A stretch of DNA of 64,000 bases from Selaginella moellendorffii. Lineage: Eukaryota; Streptophyta; Lycopodiopsida; Selaginellales; Selaginellaceae. Of this stretch, positions 29,121-40,597 are shown piece by piece (position 1 is the first letter of the stretch; each line of letters begins with the position of its first letter). The stretch covers positions 780,909 through 844,908 of the forward strand of contig NW_003314312.1 of NCBI RefSeq assembly GCF_000143415.4, in the 5' to 3' direction. A model generated the notes under the pieces. It was not told the DNA's origin and searched no databases. It worked only from the letters and a program-made list of their open reading frames with translations. The translations under genes were made by a program, and so were the position numbers.

Positions 29121-29400
29121 GGTGATCTCAAGGGCTGTGCAAAACAAAGAACCTGTACAAGAGTGTTGTGATGTTCCCAGCACACTCCCACCACAAGTGG
29201 CTCAGAAGATCACAGCCTTGGCCCCTCCAAAAGCTAGAGAGGCATACATTTCTATCGAAGAGCTTGCGAAGGAAAGCACTGCAATGCTAGCAATGCCCCA
29301 GGGCACTCTCCAGCACGAAAATCCTAGCTTACAAGACACGAAGCGTAAGTCAGAACCAGATTAAGTATCTCTTCAAACAGCTCTGGCAGAAGGAAAACGA
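29121..29400. other. Intergenic between the GLP cluster and RPS20
   Basis: An 80-codon plus-strand open frame (29122-29364) covers much of it, but it shows no domain, no signal peptide and no coding features beyond openness. I treat it as non-coding. Confidence 0.4.
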
Positions 29401-29415
29401 ACAAGAAGAATCCTT

Positions 29416-29908
29416 CTACTCGGCAATAGTCACCTCGACTTCCACACCGGGCTCGATGGTGATGGAGGTGATTTGCTTCACAACCTCCGAAGAGCTGTGC
29501 AGGTCGATCACTCGCTTGTGGACCCTCAGCTCGAAACGATCCCAGGTGTTAGTTCCTGTCGAGAAGCAGTGAGAAACAAAAATGAAAAGAGAAAAAATCC
29601 CAGAGGGCATACCTTCGCCACAGGGAGACTTCCTGGTGGTGTGACGAAGAACTTTGGTGGGCATCCTCACGGGACCCTTCACTCGAAGCTGCTTGTCCTT
29701 GGCACCACGAACCAGATCACTACAAACTAAAGCAGACCACCCAACAAAAACCAAAGGAAAAATCGTCTCAGCCTTCTTTCATGCCTGGAAAGAAATTCTA
29801 AACCTTACCTTTCTCCAGATTCTTCACATTCTTGGACGTCAAGGTAATGCGAATGCGATGGAGGGTTTCGGCCGCCTCCTCTTTCCCGGGCTTGTAAGGC
29901 ATCGCCAT
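29416..29908 (-). CDS. RPS20: 40S ribosomal protein S20 (uS10)
   Basis: Three exons on the minus strand, 29908-29809, 29726-29613 and 29555-29416, give 117 aa. The protein reads [20 protein letters not shown], then [56 protein letters not shown] and ends [18 protein letters not shown]. That is the complete uS10 fold of the small-subunit head. A second ATG two codons in is also possible. Introns are 82 and 57 bp with canonical ends. Plus-strand CTAGGGTTAGGTTTAGGG (about 30046-30063) provides telo-box elements upstream. Confidence 0.97.
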
Positions 29909-30044
29909 GGCGCTTCTTCCTGGCAACTAAAACCACTGAATCGAGCCTTGCGATCACGAAGAAAGCACTCACCTGGGCTCGCTGCGCAAAATCTCCGAGC
30001 GCAAGATCCCCGAGACAGACACCTCACGGCCGCTTGCTGAGGGA

Positions 30045-30064
30045 CTAGGGTTAGGTTTAGGGCT
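30045..30064 (-). promoter_or_regulatory. Telo-box pair upstream of RPS20
   Basis: CTAGGGTTAGGTTTAGGG on the plus strand (minus strand CCCTAAACCTAACCCTAG), about 140 bp upstream of the RPS20 start, the same class of element as at RPL31. Confidence 0.55.
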
Positions 30065-30168
30065 TTACAACTATTTTGTTCCGTATCCTACGGTCGAGAT
30101 GGATTAGATCCAACGGCGCAGGTTTGAATGGAGTGAGCTTTATTTTATGAAGCGGGAAAAGCTTTACA

Positions 30169-31487
30169 TTAGCTCGCAAGCGATGGAAACAAGCGATTGG
30201 CGAGCAATTTGATGAGATCTTGTCCGGGATGGATGGCATCGAAGAACATGTACGAGGATCTGGGCGAGCAGACCATGGTCCCATTGCAACCATCTCCAAT
30301 CTCTGTAAAGCCCAATCCACAGCAGCCTCTATTCACCACCGTGTAGCCTTGAAGAGAACAAGTGAGTAAGAAAAGCATGAGATTTTGAGAACAGCCATAC
30401 TCACCATAGTTGGAAGGGTTTGAGATGGCGTCCCTTGTCACGTTGTAAGCATCGAAGTTGAAGTAGAACTTGGATCCCGTGAGGTTTGCCTGGAGAGAGT
30501 TGAGCGCGGTCTGGAGATCCACGTTGTAAGAGTAAGCCAAATTGTTTGAGTTCTCGTTGCAATTTGTCCGGCAAGATGGGAAAAAGTTGAAAGCGCTCCA
30601 GCATTGGATCGTGATCGCTATGGGAGTACAACCCAAAGGTCCCAGCGCTGGAATTATAAACTTGCGAGCTCCCAGATTGTATAAGTCCTGGAAAAGCAGA
30701 AAACATTTCAATCTTTAGATCTAATAAAACTTGTTTTACCTTAATTCTGCTCGAAAAAGTGGTGATCATAAGGGCTCGAAAGTCCGCGTCTGTGTAATTG
30801 AAGTAGATGCTAAAGTTTTTGTTGGAGAAATCATTGGATCCAAAGCTTAGAATGAAGAGTGCTCTTGCGATTCGAGCTGATGCTGCGGCCACGCCTTCTA
30901 GAGCCTGAAGCCTCTGAGTTACATTCGCAAACCACTGGATTTGGAGGCTAAAGTTGTAAGGTGTCTAGACACCAAAGAATCATTAGTATCAGGATGCTGA
31001 GACACTGGTGGATTGTGATAGATTTACCAGATTGCTGGAGAGAGCATCTATAATCGCCGCACCTCCAGAAGCCAAGTTTACACCTTGGGTTAGATTCACC
31101 CCATTCGCATTTGGATCGAGAAACGGGAGTGCCCTGTTGATTCCACAGTATTGAGCTACAAACCACATTTACATATATGATCATCCACAACTAACATTTG
31201 AAATGTTCTTGAAAGTTGGCGGCCAACTTACCAAGATAATCAGGAAGAACTAATCCGTTTGTGAATCGGCCAGTGGGGATTTGATTGGGGTAATCAACAC
31301 CATAGGGAGTGTGATTTGCTCTGGCAATTGTGAAACTCACGTTCTCAAAATAGTTGTTGTTTCCACTGTCGACAATCGAATCGCCCAAAGTGAACACGGC
31401 GGTGGCATTCGTGCAATTGGGACTTTGGGCATAAACTAGAGACAAGGTCGAAGCAAGCAATGCACAAAACAAGATCGCAGAAGACAT
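30169..31487 (-). CDS. GDSL-type esterase/lipase
   Basis: Five exons on the minus strand, 31487-31232, 31155-31028, 30964-30740, 30687-30405 and 30347-30169, give 356 aa, the usual size for plant SGNH hydrolases. A signal peptide (MSSAILFCALLASTLSLVYA) precedes block I FTLGDSIVDSGNNN with the nucleophile Ser37. Block II glycine is in NLASGGA and block III in FGSNDFSN. The catalytic Asp and His are in FFDAIHPGQD near residues 334-337. Several N-glycosylation sequons are present (NCT, NAT, NVS). These enzymes are secreted and hydrolyse acyl esters, often in cutin or surface lipid metabolism; the substrate here is unknown. TATA box at 31561-31568. Confidence 0.95.
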
Positions 31488-31560
31488 GTTTTAAGTACTT
31501 TTTTTCTTGTAACAAAGATAATATGAGAAACTTGTGTGTTAACTGCGATCTTGAGCGGGG

Positions 31561-31568
31561 CTTTTATA
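31561..31568 (-). promoter_or_regulatory. TATA box of the GDSL gene
   Basis: TATAAAAG on the minus strand, about 75 bp upstream of the start codon. Confidence 0.6.
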
Positions 31569-31822
31569 TCCATGATGTGGCTTCCACGCAAAATCCTGGA
31601 TCTTCCATCCATCCAGCTACAAATTATCTGATTCCAATTGAAATTTCCTAGCTGCTAGTTGTGAGATTGAGATCTTTGCTGTGCCTTCTTCCACCAAACT
31701 TAAAGCTACGACTCCAGGAATTTGATGTTGGGCATGACATCATATTTTAAAAGGCGCTTTGCTGACGATGAAATCGAGAGCGCGTGGATTGATTTTGATT
31801 CTGCGAGAAGAAGAAGAAGATC

Positions 31823-33724
31823 ATGGCTGCCAAAACACCAGACCAAGTTTTCATCGCCAACAAGCTGATTCACATGTACGGAAGCGCCGGTCGGGTGAAA
31901 GATGCACGGATTGCGTTCGACGGCATTGCTTTGGGCGACAGGAACGTTTACACCTGGGTGCTGATGCTCTGTGCATATTCCCGAAATGGGTATATTCGCG
32001 AGTCCCGGGCTACGTTTGACGAGATGCCTGAGAAGAACATGGTGGCGTGGAATGCCATGCTAGCTGCATATGCCCAAAGCGGGCACTTTGAAGAATTTGA
32101 AATTGTCTTTGGTGAGATTCCCATGTGGAACGTTGTTTCTTGGAACACATTGCTAGCGGCATACTCCCAGAGTGGAAGCAAACAGAAGTCGAAGATTGTT
32201 TTTGAATCGATGCCGGAGTGGAACTTAATCTCCTGGAATTCACTGCTTGCTGCGCATACCCAAAACGGGCATCTTAAACAGGCGCGAACAGTTTTTGATG
32301 GAATGCCAGCACGAAACTTTATCTCGTGGACTACACTTTTAGCAGGATACGTGCACCATCAAAAGGTCGCGGAGGCCAGCAATGTTTTTATGTCTATGCC
32401 ACAGCATGACATGGTGTCTTGGACTCTGATACTTACCGCATATGCCCGTATCCGGCATATGCGAAAGTGTGTAGAAATCTTTCATACCGCGAGGCAAGTG
32501 GATCTCACGTTTTGCAACGCTATGTTAACTGCGTTTTCTCATGTTGGAGATGTTAAAGGTGGCAAATGCTTTTTTGATACTATGCCTCAGCATGACATGG
32601 TGTCGTGGAACAACATGCTTTTGGTCTATGCTCAGAATGGCCACATTGGAAAAGCTCGAGAACTTTTTGAGAAGATGGAGCACCGTGACCTGGTTTCATG
32701 GACGTGCATGGTAAGCGCGTATGCTCAAGCTGGAAATATCAAAGAAGCCGAGTTCTTTTTCCAGAGAATGCCTTTCACGAATATTGTGTCGTGGAACTCG
32801 ATGATCTCGGCTTACAGCCAAAAGGGAAACTTTGAGAGAGTTGAGAAGATGGTAGAAAAAATGCCGCAGTCGAGTTTGTCGTCGTGGAACGCTGTTCTAG
32901 CTGCCAATTTCGATAGAGGAAATCCGGAAGGAGCAAAACTAGTGTTTGACGAGATGCCGGAGCACAACTCCGTGGCTATGAGCTCACTGATTTGTGGATA
33001 TGCGCAGTTTGGTTTCATGGATTTTGCACGGGAGGTTTTTGAGAGTGTTCCTCACAAAGATCTACTGTCGTGTACGTCGATGCTGATCGCTTTCGCAAAC
33101 CACGGAGAAGTGGAAGAAGCGAAGCATTTGTTTGAAACAATGCCACAGCGAGACATCGTTGCTTGGAACGCAATCCTGGTTATGTATGGTCAAAACGGTG
33201 ATTTAGAAAACGCAGCAAGGATTTTCAGCTCTATGCCCGAGCGCGATCTCGTTTCATGGACCTCGATTCTGACCAAGTTCGGACAGAGGGGAAAACTCCA
33301 AGAGGCGATGAAAATCTTCGACGAGCTCGAAACTCTACACACTCCTGACCAGGTTTGTTTCGTGGGAGTTCTCATCGCTTGCAGCCACAAAGGAAAGCTT
33401 GCTCTCGCCAAGGAGTACTTTCTGTCCATGAGACACGACTTTGGAATAGAGCCTGTGAAGCAGCACTACTGTTGCATGGTGGATTTGCTCGCCAGAGCCT
33501 CGTATCTGGAAGATGCGAGAGAGCTCTTGGCGACGATGCCATTTAAACCAGATGCTGTAAATCTGGTGGCTTTTCTTTCGGCGTGTAGGATGGGCCGGAT
33601 GAGTGATGATCATATTTGTCACAGTGCCGGTCTTGTCGCAAAGAGCGTCTTGGATTTGGATTCCAGGAATGGAGCTGCTCACATCTTGCTAGCAAACGTT
33701 CTGCGTGATCCACCTGAAGTTTAA
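31823..33724 (+). CDS. PPR protein built of short (31-residue) repeats
   Basis: Intronless 633-aa frame. After a short N-terminus (PDQVFIANKLIHMYGSAGRV) the protein is a long run of near-identical 31-residue units of the type MPEKNMVAWNAMLAAYAQSG, characteristic of S-type repeats in plant organellar PLS proteins. Near the C-terminus longer L-type units (DQVCFVGVLIACSHKGKLA) and an E-like segment follow (MPFKPDAVNLVAFLSACR); there is no DYW domain. Proteins of this group bind organellar RNA and specify C-to-U editing sites with a DYW partner. I see no obvious transit peptide, so an upstream exon or a partial model is possible. Downstream sequence joins the HMA array. Confidence 0.92.
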   Translation: MAAKTPDQVFIANKLIHMYGSAGRVKDARIAFDGIALGDRNVYTWVLMLCAYSRNGYIRESRATFDEMPEKNMVAWNAMLAAYAQSGHFEEFEIVFGEIPMWNVVSWNTLLAAYSQSGSKQKSKIVFESMPEWNLISWNSLLAAHTQNGHLKQARTVFDGMPARNFISWTTLLAGYVHHQKVAEASNVFMSMPQHDMVSWTLILTAYARIRHMRKCVEIFHTARQVDLTFCNAMLTAFSHVGDVKGGKCFFDTMPQHDMVSWNNMLLVYAQNGHIGKARELFEKMEHRDLVSWTCMVSAYAQAGNIKEAEFFFQRMPFTNIVSWNSMISAYSQKGNFERVEKMVEKMPQSSLSSWNAVLAANFDRGNPEGAKLVFDEMPEHNSVAMSSLICGYAQFGFMDFAREVFESVPHKDLLSCTSMLIAFANHGEVEEAKHLFETMPQRDIVAWNAILVMYGQNGDLENAARIFSSMPERDLVSWTSILTKFGQRGKLQEAMKIFDELETLHTPDQVCFVGVLIACSHKGKLALAKEYFLSMRHDFGIEPVKQHYCCMVDLLARASYLEDARELLATMPFKPDAVNLVAFLSACRMGRMSDDHICHSAGLVAKSVLDLDSRNGAAHILLANVLRDPPEV

Positions 33725-34216
33725 CTTGTTGTTTTGTTCCTGCCGCGGAGGACAATCTTGCAGTCTAGATATATGTTCGACAAAGTTGATGGGTAGCTTG
33801 AATGAACGTCGCGTCCTTCTGGGTAAAAGTTTAAGTCAAGTACGCCTCTTCCCAGCTATTTGGAATTCGTGAATTCATGGGTTTTATCAGCGATTTCAAA
33901 ACGTGAAGGAACTTTACCTTGAGAAAAATCGAGTCAAAGTCATCAAATGTGAGGCACGAGAAAGGGTAGCCTATGTGAAAGTCCAGTCTGAGGTGTGGAA
34001 ACTTTCTTTACAATGCAAGAGAGAAGCATTGAAGTGGTCTTCGACTTTGGCAATTTAGCTTAGCAGTGGCTAAACTGTAGAATCCAGCTATAAAAACCGC
34101 CACAAAGTTCGAACGTGAGCAGCAAGGCATCTCGCAGAGTGTTCTTCGGTGTTGCGGCAAAGTCTCAGCAAAGTTTCAAGAAAAAATCTCGATCCATTTT
34201 CCCTCTTTTTGCAAGC
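33725..34216. promoter_or_regulatory. Promoter and leader of the first HMA gene
   Basis: The stretch with TTCTGGGTAAAAGTTTAAGTC, GTGAGGCACGAGAAAGGG and AGCTATAAAAACCGCCAC is repeated upstream of the HMA genes at 37483 and 40598. TATAAAAA lies at 34089-34096, 128 bp before the ATG; TATA boxes in the same place precede most array members (37358, 41630, 43509). Confidence 0.7.
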
Positions 34217-34575
34217 ATGAAGAAGGTGACACTCTCAACTTGTGGGAGCTGCAAGGGAAAGACTGATGCACTTAAGAAGATCAAAGGTATGTACAAACTT
34301 TGGATTGGAAATTCGAGAGCCGATCTCGTGGATGTTTCTGTTTTTGAACAACAGGGGTTGATAAGGTGGAATGGGAGTCGTCAGGCCTGGTAGTGATCGG
34401 CAAATTTGATGTGGACGACGTGGTCAAGGCGATGAATTGCCACCACAGTGTTCTTCGTTCCATCGAGAACAATTACGAGCCCCCAAAGAAGAAGGAAGAG
34501 AAGAAGGAAGAGAAGGGGGGCAGTAGCGTTTTGTATGTTTACGCCCACAACTACAATCACTACAATTGGAAGTGA
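34217..34575 (+). CDS. Small HMA-domain protein, array member 1
   Basis: Two exons, 34217-34286 and 34355-34575, give 96 aa. Exon 1 encodes MKKVTLSTCGSCKGKTDALK followed by KIK; the CGSC is the CxxC metal site of heavy-metal-associated domains. Exon 2 continues GVDKVEWESSGLVVIGKFDV and DDVVKAMNCHHSVLRSIE, completing the beta-alpha-beta-beta-alpha-beta fold. A Lys/Glu-rich linker leads to the tail VLYVYAHNYNHYNWK. There is no C-terminal CaaX box, unlike HIPP proteins. It likely binds a soft metal ion or acts as a small protein-binding module. The promoter type (class alpha) matches members 3 and 3'. Confidence 0.92.
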
Positions 34576-35486
34576 ATTTGTTCTTCTAATTGCTCTGCAA
34601 GAACAAGGGTGTGTATGAAATAATTTCAAGAGTTTCAAATCTAGAAGAGCACTGAATTTGACAGAGCATTTAATTGTCAGAATCATATCTGATGTAAGGT
34701 TTTCAAAAGTTAGATCTTTCTATCTATTTTTGTTGGTCCCAATCGTGAAACTGATGAATGCAAAAGACTTTGCATAGCACAAATGCCGGTGCACGTCGCC
34801 GTAGTCAAGGCTATACTTCTAGATTCAGTGACAGGAAGAATCTCACAGCGAGGGAGAGAGAGAGAGAGAGAACAAAGGGCCCAAGATAAGAACAACCTTT
34901 TGTTTAATGTCTATATCACCTTGCGGAATTTCATGGGAGATTCGGCGCCAAAAAGTTACAACATAAAAAAAAAGGTAAAGTCTTTTTGGAAACGCAGGGG
35001 TGGTGAAGTGGAATCGGAGAGAGGAGAAGAAGGAACAGTCTCTGATCATGAAGTTCGTCTCTTCGCTTTCCCACGGTGCCACGCAATGTGTTGGAATAGT
35101 GGCAACGACCACTTCAAGTAGGGAATCACCCATGCCCGGAGGCTTGCTGCTGTATGATTTGCTGCTCAACTTGGAAATTCAGTTCTGGGTTCAAACGCGA
35201 CAACCTTTTGCAGGCTTTGATGAATCGGTCTCTCATAAGAAGAATAGACAGTTAAAGTTGCAACACAGCGGATCTAGACGTGTGGAATTTTCTTCTGCAT
35301 TATGTCGTCTTTGACTATTCGCTGAAATCGCGAGGAATTTGGTGGTGACGCGTCGTCCTACAAAGACTGTACCGTAGAATCAAGCTATAAAAACCGCAAA
35401 CGTGAGCAGCAAGGCATCTCGCAGCGTATTTCTCGATTTTCTGGCACATCTTGAGCGAGCAACTCCAGTTTCCTTTCCTTGTAAGC

Positions 35487-35924
35487 ATGAAGAAGGCGAC
35501 ACTCTCAACTTGTGAAAACTGCAAGGGGAAGACTGACGCGCTCAAGAAGATCAAAGGTATAGCACAATCTTTGCATTGGATCGCGGCCCTGATTCCATGA
35601 AATCTCTGGTGCGGTTTTCCCAATAGGGGTCGATAAGGTGGAATCGGAGTCGTCAGGCTGGTGGTGATTGGAAAATTTGATGTGGACGACGTGCTAAAGG
35701 CGATGGATTGCCACCACAGTGTCCTTCGTTCCATCGAGAACAATTACGAGCCCCCCAAAAAGAAGGAAGCAGGCTCTAGCGTTATATATGTGTACACCCA
35801 CACCTACAACCAGTGGAAAACGTATGAAACTAAAAAACGTAACGTTTTAAACGCGTTAAAAAACGCCGTTCTAAACTCCCAACGAGTTTGCACTATTTGC
35901 GAAAAGAGACAAAGGTTTCTTTAG
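35487..35924 (+). pseudogene. HMA-domain gene, array member 2, frameshifted and interrupted
   Basis: Exon 1 (35487-35556, MKKATLSTCENCKGKTDALK) and the start of exon 2 at 35627 are normal. One C is missing at about 35658 (CAGGCTGG against CAGGCCTGG in member 4), which creates a stop at 35665. The downstream frame (VVIGKFDVDDVLKAMDCHHS) then runs into an inserted element in place of the normal ending NQYWK. Both lesions are present in the duplicate at 38602, so they predate the duplication. Confidence 0.85.
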
Positions 35925-36487
35925 GGTTTCTTCAGAACTTCATAAGGGATCTCCCTCATTGCTTTGCACGTTTTCACACCTCTTGCCCAAACTCCAGCAC
36001 TCGCTCCGCTCCCCCAGTGTGAATCTCATGACAATACTTACATGTCCAGTGCCGCTCTGCTTGTATCACATGCTTCCAGCTCCAGCATTCGTGGCGTCCT
36101 CCAATTCCTGCCATGAACCCTTAAAAAACCTCGCAGCAGTTTTTCCGATTTCGAGCTAGCAGACCCAGCAGATGCCGATGATGGGCATCTGCTGCAGCAA
36201 GCCGCACAGGGTTCAGGGGGGCCAGCAGAATCTATGGTGGCAAGCACGGAGAACTGGTCCAGTGCTGAGACAAGCAGATCAGCGAAACGGCTTCTTCTTT
36301 CATTTGTTTTAGTATGTTATTCGGTTGGGTTTTATAAACTTAATATTANNNNNNNNNNNNNNNNNNNNNNNNNNNNNNNNNNNNNNNNNNNNNNNNNNNN
36401 NNNNNNNNNNNNNNNNNNNNNNNNNNNNNNNNNNNNNNNNNNNNNNNNNNNNNNNNNNNNNNTTTGAACGTTTGCACGTCTAGCTGC
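35815..36487. mobile_element. Non-autonomous DNA-element-like insertion in an HMA gene, copy 1
   Basis: About 670 bp interrupt the C-terminal codons of array member 2; member 4 (42060-42083) shows the uninterrupted arrangement CTACAACCAGTACTGGAAG. Both ends are rich in AAACG/CGTTT motifs (CGTAACGTTTTAAACGCG on the left, GACGCGTTTGAACGTTTGC on the right), as in subterminal repeats of hAT-type elements. CTGCAACTATG on the right may be a diverged copy of CTACAACCAG on the left, a possible target duplication. No transposase is encoded. The middle is partly N. Confidence 0.5.
36349..36462. other. Assembly gap (114 N)
   Basis: A run of 114 N within the insertion of copy 1. The matching interval of copy 2 (39464-39577) is sequenced and has exactly the same length, since the 3115-bp offset is the same on both sides of the gap. 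Confidence 0.99.
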
Positions 36488-37482
36488 AACTATGACTGGA
36501 AGTGAGTTAAATAGTGTTTGTGTGTAAAAATAGATTTTCTCTTCCACCTCAAATTCTTGAATGTGGAATTCATGGGAGTGAAGCCAATTTCGAAAGTTGA
36601 TGTCTCAATCAAGGGCATTAATTTATCTCGGTTCAGAGTTCAAAAGTGAATCTAAAACATTGATCCCACAGAAAGAAGAAAGAAAACGCACTGGTGCATT
36701 TGACTGTAAAGGAATGTGGTTCATTCTTCACCTTGAACTTTGAGGAGATTAATTCTCTTCCTAAGAGTTTGAAAATGAACGTGCGTCATCACATTTTAAA
36801 GAGTGGAACTCTGAAAAAAACCATTTGTTTTATTCCTCTCAACAGGAGGAGACTTGAACGAAGTCACTTTTCAATTGCAGGATAAAAATGATGTTTTGAC
36901 GAAGTGAGTTCTTTACTAGAGCTGAGAGCCACAGTATCAAACTAGATTTAATTTGTTTAGAAGAATGTATAATGCTATTCAAGCTTCAAAGTTTAGAAAA
37001 ATGGTCCGTGAACGTACACTGACCTTTCAATCTTACCATGGATTTAAGCGATCAATGTAAGCTTCTTTGGTCTCCCAGCTAGAATGGATTTGACAAAGTT
37101 GATGGCCAGTCGCGATTGTGGTCCTTCTGGGTAAAAGTTTAAGTCAAGGACGCTTCTTTGGTCTCCCAGCATGGGTTTTGTCAGCGATTTCAAAAAGCTG
37201 CAACTCATCAAATGACGTCAAATGTGAGGCACGAGAAAGGGAAGCCCATGTGAAAGTCCAGTGTATGCTCTGAAAACTTTCTATACAATGCAAGAGAGAA
37301 GCTTTGAAATGGTCTTCGATTTGGCAATTTAGCGGTGGCTAAACTGTAGAATCCAGCTATAAAAACCGCCACAAAGTTCGAACGTGAGCAGCAAGGCATC
37401 TCGCAGCGTGTTCTTCGGAGTTGCAAAGTCTCAGCAAAGGTTCAAGAAAAAATCTCGATCCATTTTTCCTCCTTTTGCAAGC

Positions 37483-37821
37483 ATGAAGAAGGTGACACTC
37501 TCAACTTGTGGGAGCTGCGAGGGAAAGACTGATGCGCTTAAGAAGATCAAAGGTATGTGGATTGGAAATTTGAAAGCTGATATCGTTTCTTGTTTTTGAA
37601 CAACAGGGGTTGATAAGGTGGAATGGGAGTCGTCAAGCCTGGTAGTGATCGGCAAATTTGATGTGGACGACGTGGTCAAGGCGATGGATTGCCACCACAG
37701 CATTCTTCGTTCTGTCGAGAACGATTATGAGCCCCCAAAGAAGGACAAGGAGAAGAAGGGCGGTGGTTCTAGCGTTGTATATGTTTACACCCACACCTAC
37801 AATCACTACAATTGCAAGTGA
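37483..37821 (+). CDS. Small HMA-domain protein, array member 3
   Basis: Exons 37483-37552 and 37607-37821 give 94 aa. It has MKKVTLSTCGSCEGKTDALK (CGSC metal site), then GVDKVEWESSSLVVIGKFDV and DDVVKAMDCHHSILRSVEND. A short charged linker (PPKKDKEKKGGG) and the tail SSVVYVYTHTYNHYNCK follow. The tail ends with a Cys two residues from the end, not a CaaX motif. The promoter is of the alpha type, with TATAAAAA at 37358. It is identical in my reading to the copy at 40598, with which it shares the tandem duplication. Confidence 0.92.
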
Positions 37822-38601
37822 ACTTCAGGAGTTTCTGATCTAAAAGCCAAGTTCTTAGGGTTTCTTATTTCGCATACTTTAGTTTAAAATTTAACCCTCA
37901 ATTTAACGTAAGGGTTTAAGGATGGAATTAAATTTTCAAAACTTGAATATTTTTTGATCAAACTGATGAATAATGCCGGTGCTCAGCCGTAGTCAATACG
38001 ATCGGTGTGGAGTTCTAGAATAGTAAACTAGCAGAGTTTTTTCCTACCTTACCTTTCTTTATGTTATAAAAAACAACCATCGATTAACTGGTCCGAACTC
38101 ACGGGAAACAGCTTTTTGGGGCCGAAATTTCCACGAAATTGTTCCCGCAAGGACAATTATGAGAGAGTAGAAGAAGGAACATCATGAAGTTCATCCCACG
38201 GTGCCACGCAATGTGTTGGAATAGTGGCAACGACCACTTCAAGTAGGGAATCACCCATTTGCTGCTGTATGATTTGCTGCTCAACTTGGAATCTAAGTTC
38301 TGGGTTCAAACGCGACAACCTTTTGCAGGCTTTGATGAATCGGTCTCTCATAAGAAGAATAGACAGTTAAAGTTGCAACACAGCGGATCTAGACGTGTGG
38401 AATTTTCTTCTGCATTATGTCGTCTTTGACTATTCGCTGAAATCGCGAGGAATTTGGTGGTGACGCGTCGTCCTACAAAGACTGTACCGTAGAATCAAGC
38501 TATAAAAACCGCAAACGTGAGCAGCAAGGCATCTCGCAGCGTATTTCTCGATTTTCTGGCACATCTTGAGCGAGCAACTCCAGTTTCCTTTCCTTGTAAG
38601 C

Positions 38602-39039
38602 ATGAAGAAGGCGACACTCTCAACTTGTGAAAACTGCAAGGGGAAGACTGACGCGCTCAAGAAGATCAAAGGTATAGCACAATCTTTGCATTGGATCGCG
38701 GCCCTGATTCCATGAAATCTCTGGTGCGGTTTTCCCAATAGGGGTCGATAAGGTGGAATCGGAGTCGTCAGGCTGGTGGTGATTGGAAAATTTGATGTGG
38801 ACGACGTGCTAAAGGCGATGGATTGCCACCACAGTGTCCTTCGTTCCATCGAGAACAATTACGAGCCCCCCAAAAAGAAGGAAGCAGGCTCTAGCGTTAT
38901 ATATGTGTACACCCACACCTACAACCAGTGGAAAACGTATGAAACTAAAAAACGTAACGTTTTAAACGCGTTAAAAAACGCCGTTCTAAACTCCCAACGA
39001 GTTTGCACTATTTGCGAAAAGAGACAAAGGTTTCTTTAG
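38602..39039 (+). pseudogene. HMA-domain gene, duplicate of array member 2
   Basis: Same exon 1 (38602-38671), same missing base near 38773 giving a premature stop at about 38780, and the same insertion at the C-terminus as the copy at 35487. No repair or further decay seen. Confidence 0.85.
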
Positions 39040-39602
39040 GGTTTCTTCAGAACTTCATAAGGGATCTCCCTCATTGCTTTGCACGTTTTCACACCTCTTG
39101 CCCAAACTCCAGCACTCGCTCCGCTCCCCCAGTGTGAATCTCATGACAATACTTACATGTCCAGTGCCGCTCTGCTTGTATCACATGCTTCCAGCTCCAG
39201 CATTCGTGGCGTCCTCCAATTCCTGCCATGAACCCTTAAAAAACCTCGCAGCAGTTTTTCCGATTTCGAGCTAGCAGACCCAGCAGATGCCGATGATGGG
39301 CATCTGCTGCAGCAAGCCGCACAGGGTTCAGGGGGGCCAGCAGAATCTATGGTGGCAAGCACGGAGAACTGGTCCAGTGCTGAGACAAGCAGATCAGCGA
39401 AACGGCTTCTTCTTTCATTTGTTTTAGTATGTTATTCGGTTGGGTTTTATAAACTTAATATTAGATTAAAGTGTCTTTAGTAAATATTAGTGTTTTCTTA
39501 ATCATTTTAGGCTTTAACATGTAAACGTTTGATTGTCCTGAAAAAAACGTTTTAAACGGCATTTAAACGTGGACGCGTTTGAACGTTTGCACGTCTAGCT
39601 GC
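38930..39602. mobile_element. Non-autonomous DNA-element-like insertion, copy 2 (complete)
   Basis: Fully sequenced version of the insertion at 35815. The part missing there contains TGAAAAAAACGTTTTAAACG and ACGTGGACGCGTTTGAACG, strengthening the AAACG subterminal repeat pattern. A short stretch with GCCGATGATGGGCATCTGCTGC (39287-39309) is an imperfect palindrome. No coding capacity recognised. Confidence 0.5.
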
Positions 39603-40597
39603 AACTATGACTGGAAGTGAGTTAAATAGTGTTTGTGTGTAAAAATAGATTTTCTCTTCCACCTCAAATTCTTGAATGTGGAATTCATGGGAGGTGAAGC
39701 AATTTCGAAAGTTGATGTCTCAATCAAGGGCATTAATTTATCTCGGTTCAGAGTTCAAAAGTGAATCTAAAACATTGATCCCACAGAAAGAAGAAAGAAA
39801 ACGCACTGGTGCATTTGACTGTAAAGGAATGTGGTTCATTCTTCACCTTGAACTTTGAGGAGATTAATTCTCTTCCTAAGAGTTTGAAAATGAACGTGCG
39901 TCATCACATTTTAAAGAGTGGAACTCTGAAAAAAACCATTTGTTTTATTCCTCTCAACAGGAGGAGACTTGAACGAAGTCACTTTTCAATTGCAGGATAA
40001 AAATGATGTTTTGACGAAGTGAGTTCTTTACTAGAGCTGAGAGCCACAGTATCAAACTAGATTTAATTTGTTTAGAAGAATGTATAATGCTATTCAAGCT
40101 TCAAAGTTTAGAAAAATGGTCCGTGAACGTACACTGACCTTTCAATCTTACCATGGATTTAAGCGATCAATGTAAGCTTCTTTGGTCTCCCAGCTAGAAT
40201 GGATTTGACAAAGTTGATGGCCAGTCGCGATTGTGGTCCTTCTGGGTAAAAGTTTAAGTCAAGGACGCTTCTTTGGTCTCCCAGCATGGGTTTTGTCAGC
40301 GATTTCAAAAAGCTGCAACTCATCAAATGACGTCAAATGTGAGGCACGAGAAAGGGAAGCCCATGTGAAAGTCCAGTGTATGCTCTGAAAACTTTCTATA
40401 CAATGCAAGAGAGAAGCTTTGAAATGGTCTTCGATTTGGCAATTTAGCGGTGGCTAAACTGTAGAATCCAGCTATAAAAACCGCCACAAAGTTCGAACGT
40501 GAGCAGCAAGGCATCTCGCAGCGTGTTCTTCGGAGTTGCAAAGTCTCAGCAAAGGTTCAAGAAAAAATCTCGATCCATTTTTCCTCCTTTTGCAAGC

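Noticed and set aside
29122-29364. 80-codon plus-strand frame before RPS20
   Set aside because: No domain, signal, splice sites or homologue in the cluster; openness alone is weak at this length.
35315-35743. 142-codon minus-strand frame repeated at 38430
   Set aside because: It is antisense to the HMA gene leader and exons, and it is repeated only because the DNA is duplicated.
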